Below are positions 21,801 to 24,532 of a stretch of DNA of 24,532 nucleotides, piece after piece. A program made the translations under genes and the position numbers. This DNA is from Acanthaster planci (Eukaryota; Echinodermata; Asteroidea; Valvatida; Acanthasteridae). The stretch is taken from positions 1,234,724 through 1,259,255 of the forward strand of contig NW_019091426.1 in NCBI RefSeq assembly GCF_001949145.1, given 5' to 3'. Below the pieces are notes generated by a model, which saw nothing but the letters and a program-made list of their open reading frames with translations, was not told the DNA's origin and searched no databases. How positions within the stretch are numbered: the stretch's first letter is position 1; each line of letters begins with the position of its first letter.

Positions 21801-24257
21801 AATGCCCCCAAAAGCGTGCCCCATATGAAAATCTACTGGATAATCAGCTCTCCATTCTAGAACTGCCAGTACTGGACAATGTGGGCATGTGTCTTAACTT
21901 TATCCTAAAACAAAAAGGTTGACAATTGTTTGCATTCCCAGTCAGTCCTCTGGAAAATGAGATTATATGTAAAGATGACAGGGTGAGGAAGACCCCCTAA
22001 CTGCTTTCATGTCCATGCATCGGTTCTTAAAATCTCCGAACAGCTCTCATCCTAAATCTATAATGAGGCTACTTTGAAGGAATTATCCAGAATGAAACTT
22101 AAAAAGTCGAATCCAACCTAACCAAAGCAGATCCCATTGCACTGACTGATTGGCCTTTAAAGAGGATCAGTCATGGTTTTTATACCACAATTATTTGACA
22201 AAGAGCAGAGTGTGCTTCTGTCTAACAACACAACCAAGATACAGGCACTGGCATCTGCAATACTGAGCATGTGCTTGGGAAACTAAAACAGCATGACTTT
22301 GAAGCAGAATAGCCTATATCATCTCTGTGTACACAAACAGCTCCTAACAAGGGGCAATCATACCAGTTTGTGATGCACATGATATGATTAATTACCAGCA
22401 TTACCCAAACCAATCAGAGAACATGCATGCTGTCTCCTAGAACTTACCATGCACCCAAATACATGTATATATTAATGGAAAGATCTTCAGTCAGAAAACT
22501 GATGTGGCGTTGGGCTGCAATGCCCCCTAGAGAAACATTTATGCAATATAACCCTGTTCAGATTTGGACATGAGAAAGATATCCTCCTAAACAATCCTTT
22601 ATTGTGAGTTAAATGAATTACAGGGACGATATTATTTACAACACCTCAACTTCAGATTTTGTATCTTGATTGGCTGCGAACCTGTCACACATGGCATTCA
22701 CTATTTTAGCTACCTTGTCGTGAGTGGCAAATGGAACTACATGTATTACCATAGCAACCAAATACTGTACCCATAGCAACCACAGAACTATACAAATGAC
22801 CACAGGCATTGTGTGCAGAGCCGGGATCAAACATTTTGTGAACGGGTAGTTTGGAAAAGTCCTAGTAAATTTTCAACAAATTTCTTAGTTTGATCCAATT
22901 AACCAGTTATCGCTTAAATGGAACAGAATCTCTGAGTGAGGTACTATACAAGAAATACTAATGGCTTTATTCACCACGGGAAAATTTTAAATAGAATTCT
23001 CCATGGATCACCTCAGGAGGCTAGCTTTACTGCACCACTTGAAGCAATCAATAATTGGATCTGTGTACTATCTGACCATTAACTTCAAGTCCAGTAGAGG
23101 TCAACTTACAATGCAACACCTGGTCGGCCTTGGCAACATGACTGCCATAGGTGCACTCGTTTCTCCAAGAAACAAAACAGAGCCAAGACAGCAACCTGAA
23201 TAAAAAAAGTGTCATCGTCAGGCGGGCACATCATTTTGCTTGTGGACACTCGAGTCGAGTCATTTACCCAGTGGGACTCGGGTCATGTTGAGTCACCAAA
23301 AGTGTGTCTCAAGTCGACTCAAGTCAGTGCAATTCTGGCCATACCTGCTAAAATCTCAAACCAATCGAGGCTCCTGGACAATTTTGGAAGAGTCTTTTAG
23401 TGACTGCAAAAGCTTGAGGATCAGAAACTGCATCTTAAACACTTCTACTCCTCTAGCTTCCTCTCCTTTCTCAGAATCGTATGTCAAATAAATAGAATTT
23501 AGATCCTGAAAGATGCTAATTATAGACCAGTTTCTTTGGCATAAATATAAAAAACAAAGACAAATTTGTGCGTTATAAGTTATAAATATTTCGATGCAAA
23601 TTCATAAGCAGTTCAAGTAAGTCTCCCTGATAATATTCCATGATATCAAGTTTGCTTTACACATATGTATCTCCAAATCTATGCTGGTATGCTGAGATTT
23701 GGCAAAATAACTAGCAGCACAAACCAGTGGAACAGACATAATGGATGTTAGAAACCAAACAGGTAAAACAACAATCTTACTGCTGGAATGAGACTATACA
23801 ACATCCATACTCTCTGCACAAAGTATGTACAGATAGGGCTAACGGGGATCGCTGTGGTGAAAACAGATGTCTGTGTGGCACTTTCCCTGTGAACAAAACA
23901 GAAAGGCATATCAATATTAAACTTCATACAAGCCTATTAACTGTCACTCAAATACTACATGTATGTGTAAACATTCTAGAATACCTCTAAAATGCAGAAT
24001 TTTAACCACATTTATGGGGCTACTTTCATGTAACAATGAACGCATACACTTCATGGTTAGCTTGCACCATTCCAGCTTTTCATCCAAAGTATATTTAGCC
24101 AGCATCGCGGCTCTGGCACAGGAGGATTTGTCAAAGGGAAAAGCCCCAAACTGCACCTCATGAAATTTACAACGTCAGTGTATCAGCATGGAACCAGATG
24201 AAATGTTTACGTATCCAAAAACACTCACTGCGGGTGTTCATTTGCCATGCCAGTCAT
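3574..24257 (-). CDS. STRA6: STRA6-family retinoid transporter/receptor, complete 18-exon gene
   Basis: The spliced CDS joins 24229-24257, 23781-23886, 23110-23195, 21456-21607, 20738-20867, 17808-17886, 17022-17108, 16256-16359, 14670-14724, 13253-13316, 12251-12329, 11813-11888, 11298-11346, 8711-8801, 7951-8088, 6014-6177, 4180-4329 and 3574-3809, giving 624 residues (human STRA6 has 667). Hydrophobic segments lie near residues 37-55, 87-107, 128-150, 156-178, 202-219, 264-289, 299-317, 358-384, 397-418 and 444-472, matching the nine membrane helices plus one intramembrane helix known for STRA6. Family blocks are GRPG (68-71), FYP (143-145), LWRGD (330-334), YSGYQ (355-359) and NKW...SRNP (574-586). 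By family this should be a plasma-membrane protein moving retinol between a carrier and the cytosol. The RBP-binding motif and the human Tyr643 are not conserved, so the ligand partner is uncertain. STRA6 and STRA6L cannot be told apart by eye; the family call is secure. Confidence 0.93.
3810..3860 (-). other. Alternative 5' extension of exon 18 (17 codons)
   Basis: Between a C-rich tract ending CCCCAATCCAG and the proximal acceptor lie 51 bases without a stop in the exon 18 frame, phase-compatible with exon 17. Using the upstream acceptor would insert VPTYNIFNVINFVEGG plus Ala into the C-terminal cytosolic linker. Confidence 0.4.
4180..4329 (-). CDS. STRA6: STRA6-like coding exon 17
   Basis: Residues 497-547. 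The acceptor is AATGACAG and the donor GTATGAA. It encodes the cytosolic FRSYMGFLELEVAHTHPVV, aligned with human YRNFLKIEVSQSHPAM, then a less conserved linker ending VPLIVNTS. Confidence 0.93.
4742..4923. mobile_element. MITE-like element, 52-bp terminal inverted repeats
   Basis: Inverted repeats 4742-4793 and 4872-4923, starting ATTAGGTTAGGCTTGC, match at 48 of 52 positions. The spacer is about 78 bases with no coding capacity. It lies in intron 16. The superfamily is not recognised. Confidence 0.75.
5341..5381. repeat. Perfect 15-bp hairpin
   Basis: ATTATGAGGCTGCAA (5341-5355) and its exact reverse complement (5367-5381) enclose an 11-base loop; pairing continues imperfectly on both sides. 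It lies in intron 16. Confidence 0.6.
6014..6177 (-). CDS. STRA6: STRA6-like coding exon 16
   Basis: Residues 442-497. The acceptor is TTTGTCCAG and the donor GTGATTG. It encodes RRIFHVTMYITLFINFLVGL and the rest of the last membrane helix, then the amphipathic stretch RIVEAIILETIFIGRLDHC, parallel to human RVLLSALYNAIHLGQMDLS. This is the best conserved exon by eye. Confidence 0.95.
6297..6850. repeat. Recurring TTTCATGAAGAGGCGACTTT family
   Basis: Three forward copies (6297-6316, 6553-6573, 6709-6727) and one inverted copy (6828-6850) of a unit near TTTCATGAAGAGGCGACTTT. The outer forward and inverted copies could be ends of one decayed element with internal repeats. Confidence 0.4.
7617..7892. 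mobile_element. MITE-like element with TA target duplication
   Basis: The ends ACCCTACATACCTAGTGTGG (left) and, inverted, ACCTTACATACCTACTGTGG (right) differ at two of 20 bases. TA flanks both ends. The interior has no convincing coding frame. It lies in intron 15, about 58 bases from exon 15. Confidence 0.65.
7951..8088 (-). CDS. STRA6: STRA6-like coding exon 15
   Basis: Residues 396-442. It encodes a hydrophobic segment (LTIFITVGFYYVQIILSR), likely the counterpart of human [20 protein letters not shown], then a basic hydrophilic loop (RAPDRGQSRFVQRKD). The acceptor is CCACCAG. The donor GTTCGGA is weak at +3 to +6 but is fixed by the frame (AG|G joins exon 16). Confidence 0.9.
8440..8699. 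mobile_element. 260-bp MITE-like element next to the exon 14 donor
   Basis: Inverted ends ATATGTGACCCACTCTG are identical for 17 bases and similar for about 55, including AAGTCGC and CCACTTTT blocks. The target duplication is TA or AT; the repeat ends make this ambiguous. The right end stops ten bases from the exon 14 splice donor. Confidence 0.75.
8711..8801 (-). CDS. STRA6: STRA6-like coding exon 14
   Basis: Residues 366-396. The acceptor is CTATTCAG and the donor GTAAGTT. It encodes the rest of helix 8 (FLVLQVVLCAIAYLVIQF) and KEQVVYEIKEFW. A second AG nine bases in is also frame-compatible and would drop three residues. An inverted-repeat element begins only about ten bases into the following intron. 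Confidence 0.91.
9926..10363. mobile_element. Possible hAT-like non-autonomous element
   Basis: The left end CGGGCTGTGCCC and the inverted right end AGGGCTGAGTCAG enclose AT-rich sequence full of GAATATTC and TTCGAAT units, as in many hAT-type MITEs. The ends are diverged and no clean 8-bp target duplication is seen (ATTAATTT against AATTTAAT). Confidence 0.35.
10445..10550 (-). repeat. tRNA-derived SINE, copy 1
   Basis: On the minus strand GGTATGGTGTCCGGAG, a perfect B box GGTTCGAATTT (10486-10496) and a tail CAATTTCTTTGTTCATC align with copy 2. The A-box half is badly decayed. Confidence 0.5.
10754..10845 (+). repeat. tRNA-derived SINE, copy 2
   Basis: GGGCTGGATAGCTCAGTTAG begins a tRNA-like head with A box and a B box GGGTCAATCCT (10806-10816), followed by a tail CAATTTATTTGTTAATC. 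The middle and tail match copy 1 at 10445-10550 in the opposite orientation. Confidence 0.55.
11298..11346 (-). CDS. STRA6: STRA6-like coding exon 13 (49 nt)
   Basis: A small exon, residues 350-365 (VSSLRYSGYQVAFTAW) plus one base of Gly366. The acceptor is ACTGTAG and the donor GTAAGTT. The YSGYQVAF block aligns with human SFSAYQTAF. Its 49-nt length is exactly what the frame between exons 12 and 14 demands. Confidence 0.92.
11813..11888 (-). CDS. STRA6: STRA6-like coding exon 12
   Basis: Residues 324-349. The acceptor is TTCCCAG and the donor GTAAGTC. It encodes the cytosolic KHTVMLWRGDRSFFPQKKAK, aligned with human ALHRGAALDLSPL, and FDAML at the end. Confidence 0.92.
12251..12329 (-). 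CDS. STRA6: STRA6-like coding exon 11
   Basis: Residues 298-324. The acceptor follows a T-rich tract (TTTCCAAAG) and the donor is GTTAGTA. It encodes helix 7 (YAFWITCAVSLLVTCIFTI) and DAQRNY. A GTAAGT four bases downstream would break the frame, so the upstream donor is used. Confidence 0.9.
12498..12566 (-). other. Candidate optional 69-nt exon in the helix 6-7 loop
   Basis: Minus strand: an acceptor TTTTCCTCTGTCAAAG, 69 open bases and a donor GTAAGC. It is phase 1 at both ends, so it slots between exons 10 and 11 without a frameshift and would add about 23 residues (FCHFAHLRLHQTW...RPYGIE). It shows no clear likeness to the human RBP-binding motif. Confidence 0.35.
13103..13123 (-). other. 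Candidate 21-nt microexon in the helix 6-7 loop
   Basis: Minus strand: a strong pyrimidine tract (TTTTCTCTCTTTTTCAG), 21 bases, then GTTTAT. It is phase 1 in and out and would add seven residues (about NGFSSTP). The donor is weak. It may be only a decoy acceptor. Confidence 0.25.
13253..13316 (-). CDS. STRA6: STRA6-like coding exon 10
   Basis: Residues 277-297. The acceptor is TTTAACAG and the donor GTGAGTG. It encodes VALVWISMCAPYL (end of helix 6, compare human VALLLLVGVVPTI) and the acidic KDETDEAL. In human STRA6 the RBP-binding loop follows here; in this gene the next confident exon goes straight into helix 7. Confidence 0.9.
13810..14466. mobile_element. pogo/Tigger-like DNA transposon relic with internal repeats
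   Basis: The right end read inward is CAGTGGAACACCACTATACC, bordered by TA. The left end, TGTGGAACGCTGCTATAACA, is a diverged inverted counterpart. The CAGTGGAAC...CTATA ends and TA target are typical of pogo/Tigger-type elements. Units built on GTTCGGTACAG and ATTCGGTATAGC recur near both ends. No transposase frame is seen, so it is non-autonomous or decayed. Confidence 0.55.
14247..14417. other. Assembly gap (171 N)
   Basis: A run of N flanked on both sides by the same bases (CAGCTGAATATTCGGTA), so the gap interrupts a repeated unit. It lies in intron 9 and removes no exon from the gene model. Confidence 0.97.
14670..14724 (-). CDS. STRA6: STRA6-like coding exon 9
   Basis: A short exon, residues 258-276. 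The acceptor is GGTTTCAG and the donor GTCAGTC. It encodes FSRHSICTLVLTLITTIQ, the first part of helix 6, aligned with human [20 protein letters not shown]. Confidence 0.9.
15738..15997. mobile_element. 260-bp inverted-repeat element with a tRNA-like core
   Basis: Terminal inverted repeats of 39 bases (15738-15776 and 15959-15997), starting AATTTATATAACGGGT, match at 36 of 39 positions. The centre is a tRNA-like sequence (15828-15898) with A- and B-box motifs. TTCCGCAATATT occurs at 15691-15702 and again at 15997-16008, and may be a 12-bp target duplication for a larger unit. It lies in intron 8. Confidence 0.7.
15828..15898 (+). repeat. tRNA-like (SINE head) sequence
   Basis: It reads ACTCGGTGGTCGAGTGG... 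with an A box (GGTCGAGTGGTTAAGAC) and a near-perfect B box (GGGTTCGAGTCC, 15878-15889), closing with ACCCGAGT, which pairs with the 5' end for six bases. The anticodon arm is degenerate and lacks T33, so it is better read as a tRNA-derived repeat than as a working tRNA gene. Confidence 0.6.
16256..16359 (-). CDS. STRA6: STRA6-like coding exon 8
   Basis: Residues 224-258. It encodes the cytosolic, Lys/Arg-rich stretch HLRKSSNASLAEKDF, then FYRRVKFLLTPPLPE before helix 6. The acceptor chosen is the first AG after the T-rich tract (ACTCAAG), because exon 7 ends in phase 0. A second AG nine bases in (CCTGAG) would need phase 2 and is rejected. The donor is GTAAGTT. Confidence 0.88.
16468..16581. 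repeat. 12-bp minisatellite, about 9.5 copies
   Basis: Tandem unit AAGACCAGTGAC / CAGACCAGTGAC. One frame reads VTRP repeated but is broken by a stop, so it is not coding. A single outlier copy lies at 16768-16785. It sits in intron 7, about 110 bases upstream of the exon 8 acceptor. Confidence 0.9.
17022..17108 (-). CDS. STRA6: STRA6-like coding exon 7
   Basis: Residues 195-223, phase 0 at both ends. The acceptor is CATTCCAG and the donor GTGAGTA. It encodes helix 5 (GMVCFLALMIRFTLGIIQDI) ending in RR, parallel to human LVRSFSRR. As an 87-nt symmetric exon it could be skipped without a frameshift, but that would remove a membrane helix. Confidence 0.91.
17109..17807 (-). other. Intron 6
   Basis: Nothing recognised. 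An 81-codon plus-strand frame at 17529-17774 has no motif and no supporting splice structure. Confidence 0.8.
17808..17886 (-). CDS. STRA6: STRA6-like coding exon 6
   Basis: Residues 168-194. The acceptor is CATGCAG and the donor GTAAAGA. It completes helix 4 (FTFYIMSVAL) and gives the acidic loop RCDIEEDDGAVYDIIK. Phase 2 in and phase 0 out both fit the neighbours. Confidence 0.9.
18650..18772. mobile_element. Foldback repeat, 123 bp
   Basis: The left end GGGAATAAATATGTGCTTGG and the inverted right end GGGAATCAATATGCTTGG, with a second shared block GGCTTAGGAGA, give an imperfect long hairpin. It is probably a small MITE in intron 5. Confidence 0.5.
19099..19150. repeat. Three copies of CATCACAAGTC
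   Basis: Exact 11-base copies at 19099, 19120 and 19140 (spacing 21 and 20), with diverged spacers between them. Confidence 0.7.
19541..19653. repeat. GACCAAGACC-type imperfect tandem array
   Basis: Dense imperfect repeats of AAGACCAAGACC, GAGACCAACGGACCAAGAC and related words, preceded by two copies of CAGTGCTGTAGT. The same vocabulary appears at 16468-16581 and 20437-20545. Confidence 0.75.
20437..20545. repeat. GACCAAGACC array with a 15-bp perfect hairpin
   Basis: Repeats of AGACCAAGACCAG are followed by an exact hairpin: TGTCCAGACTGGTCT (20506-20520) and its complement (20529-20543), with an 8-base loop. Confidence 0.7.
20738..20867 (-). CDS. STRA6: STRA6-like coding exon 5
   Basis: Residues 125-168. 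The acceptor is ATGCAG and the donor GTAGGAT. It encodes membrane helix 3 with the FYP motif (143-145), a short cytosolic RSKTT turn, and the start of helix 4 (LGNILGLVYSSSW), parallel to human LYYPLAACAT...LLGSTLSW. Confidence 0.93.
20868..21455 (-). other. Intron 4
   Basis: Nothing recognised beyond ordinary AT-rich intron sequence. Confidence 0.8.
21456..21607 (-). CDS. STRA6: STRA6-like coding exon 4
   Basis: Residues 74-125. The acceptor is CCACAG and the donor GTCAGTG. It begins FPVNLVDSYSDRW, aligned with human SPVDFLAGDR, then the second membrane helix (SFAFAFGSMATSMVDGIF) and a polar loop ending LAVMLRG. Confidence 0.92.
21608..23109 (-). other. Intron 3, 1.5 kb
   Basis: Apart from the X-box-like pair, nothing is recognised. 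A 64-codon hydrophobic frame at 22636-22830 and a spliceable-looking segment ending at 22445 have no homology support. Confidence 0.75.
22745..22780. promoter_or_regulatory. Two X-box-like (RFX) motifs in intron 3
   Basis: ATTACCATAGCAAC (22745-22758) and GTACCCATAGCAAC (22767-22780) resemble the RFX X-box consensus GTTNCCATGGNAAC, 22 bases apart. They could be a regulatory pair or simply two copies of a small repeat. Confidence 0.25.
23110..23195 (-). CDS. STRA6: STRA6-like coding exon 3
   Basis: Residues 46-74. The acceptor is TTTATTCAG and the donor GTAAGTT. It completes membrane helix 1 (VAVLALFCFL), then a basic stop-transfer (EKR) and the family hallmark LWQSCCQGRPG, which aligns with human LWPDCVRGRPG. 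This is one of the strongest homology anchors. Confidence 0.93.
23247..23330. repeat. GACTC-rich imperfect repeat
   Basis: Many copies of GACTC, GAGTC and GAGTCA on both strands, including CACTCGAGTCGAGTC. It is local low-complexity sequence in intron 2. Confidence 0.5.
23781..23886 (-). CDS. STRA6: STRA6-like coding exon 2
   Basis: Residues 10-45. The acceptor is TTCACAG and the donor GTAAGAT. It holds the N-terminal extracellular segment, rich in Ser/Thr, and the beginning of the first membrane helix (VWMLYSLIPA). The human counterpart is the CHTSIPPGLYHACLASL region. Confidence 0.88.
24229..24257 (-). CDS. STRA6: STRA6-like coding exon 1 (start codon)
   Basis: The exon encodes MTGMANEHP plus two bases of codon 10 and ends at a strong donor, GTGAGTG. 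The frame is open upstream to a TGA at 24372-24374, and the first ATG after that stop is at 24255-24257. A second in-frame ATG at 24246-24248 (GGCATGG) has the better Kozak context, so translation may begin three residues later. The exon end (phase 2) fits exon 2 exactly. No signal peptide is visible, as expected for this family, whose N-terminus precedes the first helix. Confidence 0.8.
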
Positions 24258-24348
24258 GCCCGTACAACAAGTTAGCAAGGAGAGGTGACTGGCCGGTGGA
24301 GTTGTCGAGAGATTGTGCAATAAAAGCCACCAATCTCGCCCAGTACAT
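24238..24348 (-). other. Candidate upstream ORF overlapping the start codon
   Basis: An ATG at 24346-24348 opens a 36-codon frame (MYWARLVAFIAQ...) that ends at TGA 24238-24240, downstream of and out of frame with the main ATG. If the transcript begins upstream of 24348, this frame could lower translation of the receptor. The transcription start is unknown. Confidence 0.3.
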
Positions 24349-24532
24349 GCACAATACTGACGTTGACAATGTCAATGAACTTCATGTGTCTACATTTCTG
24401 GCACTGATTTTGTTGCAACTCTGCTGGATAGCTCAATTTTTTTTTTAAATTTACACAAATACACTAAACATGCATGCTAAAAAAAAACTGCTGAAATGTC
24501 GGCTGGTCAGGTGACCTTCTGGTAAAACTAAG
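24258..24532 (-). other. 5' leader / promoter-side flank
   Basis: It lies upstream of the start codon. No TATA box in a convincing place. It includes the upstream ORF and nuclear-receptor-like palindrome listed separately. Non-coding upstream exons may lie outside the window. Confidence 0.6.
24504..24517. promoter_or_regulatory. Possible nuclear-receptor palindrome upstream of the gene
   Basis: TGGTCA, GG, TGACCT: two nuclear-receptor half-sites in inverted arrangement with a 2-base spacer, one perfect and one with a mismatch, about 250 bases upstream of the ATG. Vertebrate STRA6 is retinoic-acid inducible. A chance match cannot be excluded. Confidence 0.25.

Larger units (their letters stand above)
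23196..24228 (-). other. Introns 2 and 1 around exon 2
   Basis: Intron 2 (23196-23780) holds the GACTC-rich repeat. Intron 1 (23887-24228) holds a 70-codon minus-strand frame (MQFGAFPFDKSSC...) that I do not recognise and that is not needed by the gene model. Confidence 0.7.

Noticed and set aside
22446-22530. Spliceable minus-strand segment ending ...MYLGA before a GTAAGT donor, phase-compatible with exon 4
   Set aside because: Exon 3 at 23110-23195 fits the same phase and carries the conserved GRPG block; this segment has no family likeness.
22636-22830. Hydrophobic minus-strand frame (MPVVICIVLWLLW...)
   Set aside because: It ends in a stop, does not fit the exon phases and shows no STRA6 likeness; it overlaps the repeated CATAGCAACCA word.
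23944-24156. 70-codon minus-strand frame MQFGAFPFDKSSC... as a possible first exon
   Set aside because: Exon 1 at 24229-24257 joins exon 2 in phase with a strong donor; this frame is unnecessary and unrecognised.
24188-24448. 86-codon plus-strand frame
   Set aside because: It is antisense to exon 1 and its leader, has no motif, and is likely a shadow frame.
1-24532. CRISPR array, prokaryotic operon or phage system
   Set aside because: There are no regularly spaced repeats with unique spacers, no long bacterial frames and no ribosome-binding-site-led gene clusters; the spliced gene shows eukaryotic DNA.

Overview
This is eukaryotic DNA. Coding sequence occurs only as short, canonically spliced exons separated by long AT-rich introns. 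The introns and flanks carry tRNA-derived SINE-like repeats, several short inverted-repeat (MITE-like) elements, minisatellites and one assembly gap. Together with the one recognisable gene, this suggests an animal, probably an invertebrate, possibly a marine deuterostome such as an echinoderm, hemichordate or amphioxus. The species cannot be named from the sequence.

One gene dominates the window. It runs right to left on the minus strand, from an ATG at 24257 to a TGA at 3574-3576. I could assemble 18 coding exons by eye. They total 1875 nt (624 codons plus stop), every intron is GT-AG and every junction keeps the reading frame. The protein is a STRA6-family multi-pass membrane protein (vertebrate STRA6 is the retinol-uptake receptor for plasma retinol-binding protein; STRA6L/RBPR2 is a paralogue). 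Diagnostic stretches are the GRPG motif after the first membrane helix, FYP in the third, the LWRGD and YSGYQ blocks, the RRIF...FLVGL last helix and the C-terminal NKW...TLSRNP block.

Layout in plus coordinates: 1-3500 is gene-free flank downstream of the gene, with a poly(A) signal near 3503. From 3574 to 24257 lie the exons, interleaved with repeats: MITE-like elements at 4742-4923, 7617-7892, 8440-8699, 15738-15997 and 18650-18772; a hAT-like relic at 9926-10363; a pair of oppositely oriented SINE copies at 10445-10845; a pogo-like element around a 171-N gap at 13810-14466; a 12-bp minisatellite at 16468-16581; and GACCAA-rich arrays at 19541-19653 and 20437-20545. The stretch 24258-24532 is 5' leader or promoter.

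The most notable biology is in the receptor. The segment that in human STRA6 carries the RBP-binding residues (Tyr336, Gly340, Gly342) is much shortened, and the human phosphotyrosine Tyr643 is replaced by Leu580. This suggests a STRA6-type transporter that works without RBP4 docking and without JAK/STAT signalling. Two optional in-frame exons at exactly that loop, and an alternative in-frame acceptor for the last exon, could change the protein. Comparisons with human STRA6 are from memory, not from an alignment program.
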